From: Alphaproteobacteria bacterium
GTDB taxonomy: Bacteria > Pseudomonadota > Alphaproteobacteria > ATCC43930 > CGMCC-115725
Assembly (NCBI GenBank): GCA_028871455.1
Contig: JAGWNF010000001.1
Span: 232,349-296,348 of the forward strand
Direction of reading: 5' to 3'
Length of the DNA stretch: 64,000 bases
Shown here piece after piece: positions 24,966 to 36,124 of the stretch (position 1 is its first letter; each line of letters starts with the position of its first letter). The translations under genes and the position numbers were made by a program. The notes below the pieces were generated by a model that was not told the origin of the DNA, did no database searches, and worked only from the letters and a program-made list of their open reading frames with translations.

Positions 24966-25502
24966 CTCCTGGTCGCCATGCCACAAATGCAGGACCCGCG
25001 CTTCGCGCGCTCAGTCGTCTATCTATGCGCCCATAATGCCGACGGCGCCATGGGTTTGGTGGTTAACCGGCTGCTCGACGAGGTCACTTGGCCGGCGTTG
25101 ATGAAGCAACTTGGCATCGAGACCACCGGCACGAGCAGTGAGGACCGGCGCATCCATTTCGGCGGTCCGGTCGAGGCCGGCCGCGGTTTCGTGTTGCATT
25201 CGGCCGACTATGTCGAGGATGGCACGCTGGTGGTGGACGGCAAGGTCGCGCTCACTGCGACGCTCGAGATCCTGCGCGCTATTGGCCGCGGTGCCGGCCC
25301 GAAGAAGAGCTTGTTGGCGCTCGGCTATGCCGGCTGGGGACCGGGCCAGCTCGATTCCGAGATCCAGGCGAACGGCTGGCTCAACGTCGCCGCCGACGAA
25401 GACATCGTCTTCGACGATCAGAACGGTGACAAGTGGCAGCGCGCCCTCAACAAGCTGGGCGTCGACCTGTTGTCGCTCTCCGGCGAGTCGGGCCGGGCCT
25501 GA
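24945..25502 (+). CDS. YqgE/AlgH family protein
   Basis: A 185-residue protein beginning at GTG 24945. It contains the family hallmarks SLAGHLLVAMPQMQDPRFAR, VVYLCAHNADGAMGLVVNR and ALGYAGWGPGQLDSEI. YqgE/AlgH proteins are widespread and their biochemical role is unsettled; early reports tied AlgH to alginate regulation. No catalytic motif is evident. It is a single gene, divergent from the DsbD-type gene and 5 bp from the convergent GNAT stop. Confidence 0.9.
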   Translation: MTSLAGHLLVAMPQMQDPRFARSVVYLCAHNADGAMGLVVNRLLDEVTWPALMKQLGIETTGTSSEDRRIHFGGPVEAGRGFVLHSADYVEDGTLVVDGKVALTATLEILRAIGRGAGPKKSLLALGYAGWGPGQLDSEIQANGWLNVAADEDIVFDDQNGDKWQRALNKLGVDLLSLSGESGRA

Positions 25503-25507
25503 CCGGC

Positions 25508-26146
25508 TCACGCCACGGTCGCCGAAGCGTGCGCACTTTCGTCGCGATGCGCCCATTCGCTGGCGAGCAGGCCGAAGAGCAGATGATCCTGCCAGCGGCC
25601 GTCGATCGATAGATATTCCTTGGCGTAGCCCTCCTCGCGGAAGCCGCTTTTCAGTAGTAGCCGCCGGCTTGCCTCATTGTGCGGCAGGCAGGCAGCCTCG
25701 ACGCGGTGCAGCCGCAGACGGTCGAAGGCGAAGGCGAGCGCGAGTTTGAGGCCGTCAGTCATGTAGCCCTGACGCGCGAAGCGTTCGCCGATCCAATAAC
25801 CGAGGCTCGCGGTTTCGGCCACGCCGCGCCGCACGTTCGACAGGCTGACGCCGCCAATCAGCACGCGGTCGGCGCGCCGCGTCAGGACAAAGCTGTAGCC
25901 TTGATCGCTGCGCCAGTCGATGGCATAGCGCTGCAGCCGTCGGCGGAAGCCAACGCGGGTAACTGCATCGTTCGGCCAGCTCGGCTCGAACGGCGCCAGA
26001 AACGCGCGCGAGTCGGTTCGCAGGGTCGCCCATTCGTCGAAATCCTCGCGCTCGGGCGTGCGAAGGATGACGCGCGGACCAAGCAGCCGGACGGGCGGCG
26101 GAGCCGCGCCAAACAACCGGGTCAAGCCCAGCAGCTCGGAACCCAT
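25508..26146 (-). CDS. GNAT family N-acetyltransferase, RimJ-like
   Basis: A 212-residue acetyltransferase. Motifs: PRVILRTPEREDFDEWATL at the start, LGYWIGERFARQGYMTDG (acetyl-CoA-binding region) and ACLPHNEASRRLLLKSGFRE with EEGYAKEYL, the RimJ/RimL pattern. RimJ-type enzymes acetylate ribosomal protein N-termini (S5) in E. coli; the target here is inferred by family only. It is the last gene of the long cox-thrC operon, 6 nt after the M16 peptidase gene. Confidence 0.85.
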   Translation of the reverse strand: MGSELLGLTRLFGAAPPPVRLLGPRVILRTPEREDFDEWATLRTDSRAFLAPFEPSWPNDAVTRVGFRRRLQRYAIDWRSDQGYSFVLTRRADRVLIGGVSLSNVRRGVAETASLGYWIGERFARQGYMTDGLKLALAFAFDRLRLHRVEAACLPHNEASRRLLLKSGFREEGYAKEYLSIDGRWQDHLLFGLLASEWAHRDESAHASATVA

Positions 26147-26152
26147 TGCGCC

Positions 26153-27412
26153 TCAGGCCGCCAAGCGCCGGGTGAGGCGGTCATAGTCTTCGACGGCACC
26201 GATCGGCCCCAACGCGGCAAAGGTCGGCCGCGACGCGATGAGGCGCGACGCGACGCGCGCCACCGCCGCCTCGTCGACGCCGTCGATGCGTCGAATGGTG
26301 TCCTTCACATCGAAGGGCCGATCGAAGATCAGCATGTGATTGCCGTGATGCTCGGCCCGCGCCGCCGTCGCTTCGAGCGACATGAGCAGGCCGGCCTTGA
26401 GTTGCGCACGCGCCCGGTCGAGCTCGACCGGATCGAGCCCGCGCTCGAGTTTGCGGATTTCATCGCACAGCACGGGCAGCAGTTCCGCGGCCTCATGCTC
26501 GCCGGTGCCGGCATAAACGCCGAACAGGCCGCCGTCGCTGTAGGCGTGGACGAAGGAATAGATCGAATAGACCAGACCGCGCTTCTCGCGGATCTCCTGG
26601 AACAAGCGTGACGACATGCCGCCGCCAAGCGCCGCCGAGACCAGCGATGCCGCGTGATAATCCGGGTCGGTAAAGGCGAAGCCTGGAAAGCCGAGAAGGA
26701 TGTGCACCTGCTCGAGCGCGCGGCGTTCGCGGTATTCGCCGCCGACATAGCGCGTTGGCTCGGTCGCGGCATTGCTGCGCACCGGCAGATCGCCGAACGC
26801 GCGCTCGGCCAGCGCCACGACGGCGTCGTGATCGCAGTTGCCCGACGCCGCCAGCACCATGCCGGCGGCGGCGTAATTGCGGGCGAGATAGCCTGCCACC
26901 GCGTCGCGGCCGATGGCACGGATGATCACCGCCCGACCCAACACCGGCCGGCCCATCGGCTGGTCGGGAAACGCCTGCTCCTGCAGGTAGTCGTAAATGA
27001 TGTCCTCCGGTGTATCCTGCGCCTGCCCGATTTCCTGCAAAATGACCGCGCGCTCGCGCTCGAGTTCGGCCGGATCGAAACTCGAGTGCTGCAGGATATC
27101 GGCCAGAATGTCGACTGCGAGCGGCACGTCGGATTTCATCACTTTGGCGTAATAGGCGGTGTGCTCGCGCGAGGTGTAGGCATTGAGATGGCCGCCGACC
27201 GCCTCGATCTCGGCCGCGATTTCAAGCGCCGAGCGACGCGCCGTGCCCTTGAACGCCATGTGCTCGAGGACGTGTGCCACGCCGTTGATGTCTTTCGGCT
27301 CGTGTCGCGTGCCGACATCGACCCAGACGCCGAGCGAGACAGTCTCGACCGCGTCCATTTCGTCGGTTACGACGCGGAGCCCGTTGGCGAGGCGGCTGAC
27401 GCGGATGGTCAT
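26153..27412 (-). CDS. M16 family zinc peptidase (mitochondrial-processing-peptidase-like)
   Basis: The start at ATG 27412 gives 419 residues. The inverted zinc motif HVLEH (residues 47-51) is complete, and a second Glu ligand lies in the downstream helix (EIEAVGGHLNAYTSREHTAY). The C-terminal half has ALGGGMSSRLFQEIREKRGL, the conserved Arg/Tyr-containing segment of MPP-beta-like peptidases. Alphaproteobacterial proteins of this type are the closest bacterial relatives of mitochondrial processing peptidase. The start overlaps the thrC stop as ATGA. Confidence 0.92.
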   Translation of the reverse strand: MTIRVSRLANGLRVVTDEMDAVETVSLGVWVDVGTRHEPKDINGVAHVLEHMAFKGTARRSALEIAAEIEAVGGHLNAYTSREHTAYYAKVMKSDVPLAVDILADILQHSSFDPAELERERAVILQEIGQAQDTPEDIIYDYLQEQAFPDQPMGRPVLGRAVIIRAIGRDAVAGYLARNYAAAGMVLAASGNCDHDAVVALAERAFGDLPVRSNAATEPTRYVGGEYRERRALEQVHILLGFPGFAFTDPDYHAASLVSAALGGGMSSRLFQEIREKRGLVYSIYSFVHAYSDGGLFGVYAGTGEHEAAELLPVLCDEIRKLERGLDPVELDRARAQLKAGLLMSLEATAARAEHHGNHMLIFDRPFDVKDTIRRIDGVDEAAVARVASRLIASRPTFAALGPIGAVEDYDRLTRRLAA

Positions 27413-28824
27413 GCCGCCACCCCTAGTCGGGCGTGCGCCCGGACATAGTTCTGCACGGCACCGAGATCGTTCGGCAGATTCACACGCCGCTCCGGTAGCG
27501 CCATGAGATTGGCGAGTCGTGGCGGCATTTTGGGTCGCACGCCGCACGCCGAGACAACCGCGTCCGGGAATTTGGCGGGATGCGCGGTCGCGACCACGAT
27601 CATCGGTGTCGTCTGGTCACGTTTCACCCGACGCGCCGCCGCGAGCGCCACCGCCGTGTGCGGATCGACGAGCATGCCTGTCCGGCGATAGGTATCGGCC
27701 ATGATCGCGCGAGTCTCTTCGTCGTCGATGCGCTCGGCCTGGAAGAGGGCGCGCGCCGCCTGCCACTGGCGCCGTGTTATCGGCAATATGCCGGTGGCGC
27801 GAAATTGCCGGAAGGCCGCCGCCGTTTTGGGGCCGCTGTGGCCGACGAGCTCGAAGAAAAGTCGCTCGAAATTGCTCGATACCTGGATGTCCATGCTCGG
27901 GCTGATGGTCGGCTCGACGGTGCCGAGGCTCATCGTGCCGCGGGCGAAGAACCGCGTGAGTATATCGTTGCGATTGGTGGCGATCGCAAGTCGCGCGATC
28001 GGAAGGCCCATGCGGCGGGCGACGTGCGCCGCAAAGACATTGCCGAAATTGCCAGTGGGCACAGCGAAGGCGACGTCCTGATCGGGCGCGCCGAGCGCGA
28101 CCGCGGCGGCGACATAGTAGACGATCTGCGCCATGATCCGCGCCCAATTGATCGAATTGACCGCCGAGAGGCCAAGCTCATCGCGGAACACCGCGTCGGC
28201 GAACATCCCCTTCACCAAGTCCTGGCAGTCGTCGAACGTTCCGTCGATCGCGACCGCGTGAACGTTGCGTGCCGGCACCGTCGTCATTTGGCGGCGCTGC
28301 ACCTCGGAGATGCGGCCGGCGGGATAGAGCATGAAGATGTCGATCGTCTCGCGGTCGCGGCAGGCCTCGATCGCCGCCGAGCCGGTGTCGCCTGAAGTGG
28401 CGCCGATGATGGTGATGCGCCGCCGGTGCTTGCGCAGCACACGATCGAAGAGCGGACCGACCAGCTGCAGCGCATAATCCTTGAAGGCGAGTGTCGGCCC
28501 ATGGAAGAGCTCGAGCAGCCACAGATCGCTGTCGAGCTGGCGCAGTGGCGCCACCGCGGGATGGGTGAAGGGCCGATAGGCCGCTTCGATCAGCCGTCGC
28601 CATTCCCCTGCCGGCACGGCACCGCCAAGAAACGGTTCGGTCACGCGCGCGGCGATGTCGGCGTAAGGAAGTCCGCGCAGCGCGTCGAACCACGCAGGCG
28701 CGCGACGCGGCAGACGCTGCGGCACGTAGAGCCCGCCATCGGGCGCCATGCCAGCCAGCAGAATCGCGTCGAAGTTCCGGGCTGTCGCCGCGGCGCGGCC
28801 GTGGCGGGTGCTGATGTAGCGCAT
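27409..28824 (-). CDS. thrC: Threonine synthase
   Basis: A 471-residue PLP enzyme that converts O-phosphohomoserine to threonine. The start MRYISTRHG (28824) is the family N-terminus; the frame is open upstream to 28986 but that region overlaps the M32 peptidase. The PLP lysine is K115 in FHGPTLAFKDYALQL, and IGATSGDTGSAAIEA binds the PLP phosphate. Length matches the long (type II-like) bacterial enzyme. It lies between two peptidase genes, 29 nt after M32 and overlapping M16 by 4 nt. Homoserine kinase is at 20820. Confidence 0.93.
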   Translation of the reverse strand: MRYISTRHGRAAATARNFDAILLAGMAPDGGLYVPQRLPRRAPAWFDALRGLPYADIAARVTEPFLGGAVPAGEWRRLIEAAYRPFTHPAVAPLRQLDSDLWLLELFHGPTLAFKDYALQLVGPLFDRVLRKHRRRITIIGATSGDTGSAAIEACRDRETIDIFMLYPAGRISEVQRRQMTTVPARNVHAVAIDGTFDDCQDLVKGMFADAVFRDELGLSAVNSINWARIMAQIVYYVAAAVALGAPDQDVAFAVPTGNFGNVFAAHVARRMGLPIARLAIATNRNDILTRFFARGTMSLGTVEPTISPSMDIQVSSNFERLFFELVGHSGPKTAAAFRQFRATGILPITRRQWQAARALFQAERIDDEETRAIMADTYRRTGMLVDPHTAVALAAARRVKRDQTTPMIVVATAHPAKFPDAVVSACGVRPKMPPRLANLMALPERRVNLPNDLGAVQNYVRAHARLGVAA

Positions 28825-28853
28825 CGTGTCGATCGCGGCGGTCGACGTCGAGC

Positions 28854-30344
28854 CTATGCTGCCAGATAGCGCGCGCGCAAGTGGTGCTCGAAGACGGCCG
28901 CGTCGAGCGGTTTGCCGGTGGCGCGAACCAAGATCTCGCGGGCGGAGAAGCGCGAGCCCAGGCCGTGCACGTTGGCGCGCAGCCACGCCAGCAACGGCGC
29001 AAAATCGCCGTGCGCGATGGCGGCGGGAATGCCGGGGACAGCGCGCTTCGCGGCATCGAAGAGTTGCGCCGCCGTCATCGCGCCGAGCGTATAAGTCGGG
29101 AAATAGCCCCAGGCGCCGTCATACCAATGGATGTCCTGGAGACAACCCTGGCGATCATCGGGCGGCGTCACTGCCAGCAGCCGTTCCATCCCTTCGGACC
29201 AAGCCTCGGGCAAATCGACGAGCTCGAGCTCGTCCGCGATAAGGGCGCGTTCGAGCCGGTAACGCAGGATGACATGCGCCGGATATGTGACCTCGTCGGC
29301 GTCGACGCGGATCAACGAGCGCGCCACACGCGTGCCGAGGCGATAGAGATTGTCGGCCGACCATTCCGGCCCGTTGCCATCGAAACAGACGCGCAGGATG
29401 GGCGCTGCGAACTCGATAAATTCGCGCGAGCGGCAGACCTGCATTTCGACCAGCAGCGACTGGCTCTCATGGATGCTCATGCCCCGCGCCTCGCCCACCG
29501 GCTGGCGCCGCCACGCCGCCGGCAAGCCGCGCTCATAGAGCGCATGACCGGTTTCGTGCAATACCCCCATCAGCGCGCGGGCAAAATCCGCCTCGTCGTA
29601 GCGCGTGGTAATACGCACGTCGTCGGGCGTGCCGCCGCAGAACGGATGCAGGCTCTGGTCGAGCCGACCGTGGTCGAATTCGAAGCCGAGCCGGTCCATC
29701 AGTCGTCGCGCCGCGTGGCGCTGTGACTCGACCGGGAACGGACCCGCCGGCCGCCTTGGCGCCGGTTGCTCTGCCTGGACCGTAAGCGCGCCTTCGATCA
29801 ACGCCGGCAGGCGCGCGGCGAGGTGGTCGAAGAGTTGGTCGATTTCCGTGATCCGGCCACCCGGCTCGAATTGGTCGAGCAACGCTTCGTACGGCGAAAC
29901 ACCGAGCTTTGACGCCTTGGCGGCGGCGACTTCGCGCGTCAGATCGAGAACACGCTGGAGCAGCGGCCGAATCGAGGCGAAGTCGTTTGCCGGCCGTGCC
30001 TTGCGCCATGCCATCTCGCATTCTGAGCAGGCGCGCGAATAGGCCGCCACCAGATCGGCCGGCACGGCTGTGGCATGCAACCACAGCCGGCGCATCTCGT
30101 TCAGATTGGCGAGCTGCCAATCATCGAGGCCGTCGCTCGCCGCGCCGTCAAGGAGATCGGCGAGGCGCGGATCGGCAAGCAGTTCGTGCGCGATGACCTT
30201 GAGTTCGGCCAACTGTTCGGCGCGTGCTCCCGCCGCGCCTTCCGGCATCATTGCCGCGGTGTCCCAGTTCAGCATCGCCACAGCCTCATTGACGAGGCCA
30301 AGACGCTTGAAGCGGCTTTCGAGCGCGGCATAGGCGCCGGTCAT
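28854..30344 (-). CDS. M32 family metallocarboxypeptidase
   Basis: The ATG at 30344 overlaps the SURF1 stop (ATGA) and gives 496 residues, standard for M32 (Taq-type) carboxypeptidases. The zinc motif HEXXH is HETGH (residues 263-267) in LMGVLHETGHALYERG, and the third ligand Glu lies in GMSIHESQSLLVEMQVCRS. PFCGGTPDDVRITTRY and HVILRYRLERALI are further conserved family stretches. The enzyme removes C-terminal residues from peptides in the cytoplasm. Its presence in the cox operon looks like lineage-specific gene order, not a role in oxidase assembly. Confidence 0.93.
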   Translation of the reverse strand: MTGAYAALESRFKRLGLVNEAVAMLNWDTAAMMPEGAAGARAEQLAELKVIAHELLADPRLADLLDGAASDGLDDWQLANLNEMRRLWLHATAVPADLVAAYSRACSECEMAWRKARPANDFASIRPLLQRVLDLTREVAAAKASKLGVSPYEALLDQFEPGGRITEIDQLFDHLAARLPALIEGALTVQAEQPAPRRPAGPFPVESQRHAARRLMDRLGFEFDHGRLDQSLHPFCGGTPDDVRITTRYDEADFARALMGVLHETGHALYERGLPAAWRRQPVGEARGMSIHESQSLLVEMQVCRSREFIEFAAPILRVCFDGNGPEWSADNLYRLGTRVARSLIRVDADEVTYPAHVILRYRLERALIADELELVDLPEAWSEGMERLLAVTPPDDRQGCLQDIHWYDGAWGYFPTYTLGAMTAAQLFDAAKRAVPGIPAAIAHGDFAPLLAWLRANVHGLGSRFSAREILVRATGKPLDAAVFEHHLRARYLAA

Positions 30345-31051
30345 GCGCGTTCCTTCAGCCGGCGGAGGATAAAAATGGCGTACATCTGCAACAGGCCGGC
30401 CGCCAGAGCATACCAAGTGATCGCATAGGACAGATGGTGGTTCGGCAGGTCGATTGTGGTCTGGCCGCCTCTCGGCCAACCGCCGGGATTGGGCGAGGCG
30501 TCGGCGTCGATGTAATAGGGCAGCACCTGCGCACGCGGCGCGGCGGCGGCGGCCATGGCGCGGACGTCGATGTAGTACCATTCGTTATGCGCCGGCTGGT
30601 TATCGGGCGTGAACCACGACGGTCGGCCCCGGTCGAGGCGCAACGGACCGATCACCTGCGTCGGCCCTGCGATCTCGCCGGCGCGGCGGCTGGCGGGCGA
30701 CTTGAGGTCGGTTGGCACGAAGCCGCGCTCGATCAGCAGCACGCGGCCGTCGTCGAGCACGAACGGCGTGACGATATCGAAGCCAGCCGTGCCATCGTCG
30801 GCGATCGCCGCCACCGGCATTTCACGGTTGTTGAGAAAATGGCCCGAGGCGCGGATCGGATGATATTCGAGCGGCTGCGCCGCGGCGAGGCTCGGCGGCG
30901 GCGCTACCGCCGGCAACGCGAATGCGGCGCGCCGCGCGGCGATCAAGCCTTCCTTCCAGTGCAGCCGGTGCACCTGCCAGGTGCCGAGGCCGATCAGAAC
31001 CACGAAGCCGACCGCCGCCCAGACGCTGGGCCAGAGCAGCGAGCGTCTCAC
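30341..31051 (-). CDS. SURF1 family cytochrome oxidase biogenesis protein
   Basis: A 236-residue protein with the SURF1 topology: one N-terminal span (residues 9-27, ending in GTWQVHRLHWKEGLI, the conserved G-x-W-Q motif), a periplasmic domain (PVAAIADDGTAGFDIVTPF, LLIERGFVP, NHHLSYAITWYALA) and one C-terminal span. It assists heme a insertion into COX subunit I. It overlaps both neighbours (DUF983 and M32) by 4 nt and is part of the cox operon. Confidence 0.93.
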   Translation of the reverse strand: MRRSLLWPSVWAAVGFVVLIGLGTWQVHRLHWKEGLIAARRAAFALPAVAPPPSLAAAQPLEYHPIRASGHFLNNREMPVAAIADDGTAGFDIVTPFVLDDGRVLLIERGFVPTDLKSPASRRAGEIAGPTQVIGPLRLDRGRPSWFTPDNQPAHNEWYYIDVRAMAAAAAPRAQVLPYYIDADASPNPGGWPRGGQTTIDLPNHHLSYAITWYALAAGLLQMYAIFILRRLKERA

Positions 31052-31425
31052 GGCGTCGCGGGTCCTCCGCCGAGCGCACGATGCCGATATTGCTGGGCGA
31101 TCAGGACAGCCTTGAGCGGCCGCAGCAGCAGGATGGCGCCGCCGAGCGTCACCGGCGGCCAGAGCACGACATGGACCCAGAGCGGTGGCGAAAACAGCGC
31201 CTCGACGACTAACGCACCGGCGACGACGATCGCACCGAGCACGAACACCACCAGGACCGCTGGACCGTCACCGGCATCTTCGGCGGCGAGATCGAGTCCG
31301 CAATGGGTGCAACGCGGTGTCACCTTGAGAAGGCCCGCGAACAGCGGGCCCTTGCCGCAACGCGGGCAACGGCAATGCAACGCAATCGTCAATAGCGACG
31401 CCGGCGGGTACTCCGCGGCACTCAT
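31048..31425 (-). CDS. DUF983 family membrane protein
   Basis: A 125-residue protein. The N-terminal part has two Cys-x2-Cys pairs, CPRCGKGPLF and CTHCGLDLAAED, forming a probable zinc knuckle; two spans follow (VLVVFVLGAIVVAGALVVEA and a second near residues 88-110). The family regularly sits in aa3 oxidase operons between coxC and SURF1, as here, but its function is unknown. The ATG at 31425 is 4 nt after the coxC stop. Confidence 0.88.
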   Translation of the reverse strand: MSAAEYPPASLLTIALHCRCPRCGKGPLFAGLLKVTPRCTHCGLDLAAEDAGDGPAVLVVFVLGAIVVAGALVVEALFSPPLWVHVVLWPPVTLGGAILLLRPLKAVLIAQQYRHRALGGGPATP

Positions 31426-31429
31426 GGGA

Positions 31430-32254
31430 TCATCCGGAAACGTACTTGCCGCCCGATCCCCACCAGTAAACGCAGATGAACAGGAACAGCCAGACCACGT
31501 CGACAAAGTGCCAATACCACGCCGCCGCCTCGAAGCCGAAATGATGATCGGGCTTGAAATGGCCAGCGATGGCGCGGAACAGGCATACCGCCAGGAACGT
31601 CGTGCCGATGATCACATGGAAGCCGTGAAAGCCGGTCGCCATGAAGAACGTCGACGGATAGATACCGTCCTTGAAACCGAATGCCGCGTGCGCATACTCG
31701 AAAGCCTGCAGCGACGTGAAAGTGATCCCGAGCAGGACGGTGACGATCAAGCCGCGGACGAGGTTCTTGCGGTCGTTCTCGAGCAGCGCGTGATGCGCCC
31801 AGGTGACGGTGGTGCCCGAAAGCAGCAGCACCATCGTGTTGAGGAAGGCGATATCCCACGGATCGAATGGCCGGATGCCCTTGGGCGGCCAAACACCGCC
31901 GACCGGATAGAGCGCCGACGAGAAGAACGCCCAGAAGAAGGCGGAGAAGAACATCACTTCGGACGCGATGAACAGCGCCATGCCGAAGCGCAGACCGATC
32001 TGCACCACCGGCGTGTGGAAGCCCCGGAACTCGGCCTCGATGATGACATCGCGCCACCACACGAACATGATGCCGAGCACGCCGAGGAGGCCGGCGGCCA
32101 TCAGCCACGGCGGGCCGCCATGCAGCCACCAGACCGTCCCGCCGGTGAGCAGGCCGGCAATCGCGGCGCCGACCAGCGGCCACGGACTCGGATCGACGAG
32201 GTGATACGGGTGTTTGTGGCCGGCGTGGCCTGTGGCGTGGCTGGTTTCGGTCAT
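31430..32254 (-). CDS. coxC: Cytochrome c oxidase subunit III
   Basis: A 274-residue, seven-span subunit of the aa3-type oxidase. [68 protein letters not shown] and [19 protein letters not shown] are all typical of subunit III, including the WHFVD motif and the conserved Glu near the proton-uptake side. Its start shares ATGA with the stop of the 40-codon ORF upstream (32251-32254). Confidence 0.95.
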   Translation of the reverse strand: MTETSHATGHAGHKHPYHLVDPSPWPLVGAAIAGLLTGGTVWWLHGGPPWLMAAGLLGVLGIMFVWWRDVIIEAEFRGFHTPVVQIGLRFGMALFIASEVMFFSAFFWAFFSSALYPVGGVWPPKGIRPFDPWDIAFLNTMVLLLSGTTVTWAHHALLENDRKNLVRGLIVTVLLGITFTSLQAFEYAHAAFGFKDGIYPSTFFMATGFHGFHVIIGTTFLAVCLFRAIAGHFKPDHHFGFEAAAWYWHFVDVVWLFLFICVYWWGSGGKYVSG

Positions 32255-32373
32255 GTCTTGTCCTTCAGCGAATCGGTACCGGAAAACGGCTGCATTCCGG
32301 CCGCAACGGTCGTTGGCGCAACCGAGTGGGAATAGCGCAACGTGACGATGTCGAGGTGCACAGCGGGCTTCAC
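32251..32373 (-). CDS. 40-codon ORF in the place of ctaG
   Basis: Between coxF and coxC, where ctaG (Cox11) is usually found, there are only about 115 bp. This small ORF begins at GTG 32373, overlapping the coxF stop as GTGA, and ends overlapping the coxC start as ATGA. Its 40 residues (opening [18 protein letters not shown]) contain no membrane span or cysteine and resemble no family I know. It may be a real small protein, a remnant of ctaG, or merely a spacer that lets ribosomes pass from coxF to coxC. No SD motif stands out. Confidence 0.4.
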   Translation of the reverse strand: MKPAVHLDIVTLRYSHSVAPTTVAAGMQPFSGTDSLKDKT

Positions 32374-32504
32374 GACCACACCCCGAGCCGCACCAGCGCG
32401 ATGAGATAGAACAGCGCCACGATGCCGAGCAGCAACAGCAACAGCGCCCGGTTGCGGGACCGGATGCGGCGTTCGCGCTCGTCCATGAGCGCGACCCCGC
32501 TCAT
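32370..32504 (-). CDS. coxF: CoxF-like small cytochrome oxidase-associated protein
   Basis: A 44-residue protein, starting at ATG 32504 in an ATGA overlap with ctaB; a second ATG lies six codons downstream. The basic N-terminus ([14 protein letters not shown]) is followed by one span (residues ~21-39) ending in LVRLGVWS. This matches the short CoxF protein of alphaproteobacterial cox operons, whose position is always between ctaB and ctaG. Its biochemical role is not established. Confidence 0.7.
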   Translation of the reverse strand: MSGVALMDERERRIRSRNRALLLLLLGIVALFYLIALVRLGVWS

Positions 32505-33448
32505 AGGCCGAAGCCCCGGACCGCAAGGAGTCCGGGTATGCGGTCGATCGCCATCAAGGCGAAGAGCAGGAAGAGGTAGAGGATCGAAAAACCGAACATC
32601 CGCCGCGCCGCGCGATCGCCGTCGTCGCGGCGAACAGCGAGCGCGCACAACGTGAACAGCGCCGACAGGACCAGCGCCGCAGCGCCGTAGAGCCAGCCGG
32701 TGACATGCAGCAGCGCCGGCGCGACCGCGACCGGCCACAGCATCAGCGTGTAAATCAGCATCTGCTTCTTGGTTTCGGCCGGGCCCACGACCACCGGCAG
32801 CATGGGCACGCCGGCCTTGGCGTAATCGCCCGTGCGATAGAGCGACAACGCCCAGAAATGCGGCGGCGTCCAGAAGAAGATGAGCGCAAACAGCGCCACT
32901 GCGGCGACGCTGACGTCGCCGGTTACCGCCGCCCAGCCGATCATCGGCGGAAACGCGCCGGCGGCGCCGCCGATCACGATGTTCTGCGGCGTGCGGCGCT
33001 TGAGGCCGACGGTGTAGACGAAGACGTAGAAGCCAATCGCCAGCGCCAGCAGCGCGGCGGCGGCGGTGTTGAGCGCCAGTCCCATGACGATCACCGCGCT
33101 GACCGCCAACACGGCGCCGAAACCGAGCGCGTCGCCGGGCGCCATGCGGCCTGCCGGCAAGGGTCGCCGCCGCGTGCGTTCCATCAGCGCGTCGATATCG
33201 CGCTCGTACCACATGTTGATGGCACCCGCGGCGCCGGCGCCGACGGCGATGCACAGTACCGCGACTATCGCCAGCAGCGGATGGAGGTGCCCCGGCGCGA
33301 GATACAGGCCGACGAATCCGGTGAACACGACCAGCGACATCACGCGCGGTTTCAACAGCGCGAAATAATCACCGACCGCCGGGACAACGTCGCGCGGCAG
33401 CGTGCGCGGCAGCGCAGCGACAGCGGTATCCAGCGCCAGCGGGCTCAT
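32501..33448 (-). CDS. ctaB: Protoheme IX farnesyltransferase (heme o synthase)
   Basis: A 315-residue, multi-span UbiA-fold prenyltransferase making heme O from heme B and farnesyl diphosphate. The first active-site motif is INMWYERDIDALMERTRRRP (N-x3-D-x2-M-x-R-T-x2-R-P), and the second region reads YRTGDYAKAGVPMLPVVVG. LKPRVMSLVVFTGFVGL near the start is also typical. It lies 3 nt after coxA and overlaps coxF by 4 nt. The heme made here feeds the aa3 oxidase. Confidence 0.95.
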   Translation of the reverse strand: MSPLALDTAVAALPRTLPRDVVPAVGDYFALLKPRVMSLVVFTGFVGLYLAPGHLHPLLAIVAVLCIAVGAGAAGAINMWYERDIDALMERTRRRPLPAGRMAPGDALGFGAVLAVSAVIVMGLALNTAAAALLALAIGFYVFVYTVGLKRRTPQNIVIGGAAGAFPPMIGWAAVTGDVSVAAVALFALIFFWTPPHFWALSLYRTGDYAKAGVPMLPVVVGPAETKKQMLIYTLMLWPVAVAPALLHVTGWLYGAAALVLSALFTLCALAVRRDDGDRAARRMFGFSILYLFLLFALMAIDRIPGLLAVRGFGL

Positions 33449-33451
33449 CGC

Positions 33452-35951
<2,500 letters not shown>

Positions 35952-36033
35952 GGATATCCCCTCGTCCTCACCAGACTCGATGCGCCGCGGCGCGGCGATG
36001 ATGCGGGACGCTACACGAAAGCCCCATGCCGCG

Positions 36034-36046
36034 AAACCGGCCCGCA
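36034..36046 (+). repeat. Direct repeat, copy 1 (AAACCGGCCCGCA)
   Basis: Thirteen bases matching 36112-36124 (AAACCGGCCTGCA) at 12 of 13 positions, in the same orientation and 78 bp apart. Similarity extends further in both (CATCCGGCCTGTCAT versus CAACGCCTGTGAC). Its meaning is unknown; it could be paired binding sites for one regulator. Confidence 0.45.
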
Positions 36047-36099
36047 TCCGGCCTGTCATAGCGAACGGCGGCGGGCGACGCCAACCGCAACATTGCGAC

Positions 36100-36114
36100 T
36101 TTATGCCGCATAAA
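36100..36114. promoter_or_regulatory. Perfect inverted repeat TTTATG-CCG-CATAAA
   Basis: A 15-bp exact palindrome, 104 bp ahead of tldD and 149 bp ahead of coxB, overlapping the second direct repeat. Its symmetry and AT-rich arms suit a dimeric regulator binding site. I do not recognise a consensus (not FNR/CRP). Confidence 0.5.
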
Positions 36115-36124
36115 CCGGCCTGCA
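36112..36124 (+). repeat. Direct repeat, copy 2 (AAACCGGCCTGCA)
   Basis: Second copy of the 13-base repeat at 36034-36046, overlapping the right arm of the 36100-36114 palindrome by three bases. Confidence 0.45.

Noticed and set aside
30434-32335. 633-codon open frame opposite SURF1, DUF983 and coxC
   Set aside because: Antisense shadow of three recognised genes; no domain or signal is recognisable.
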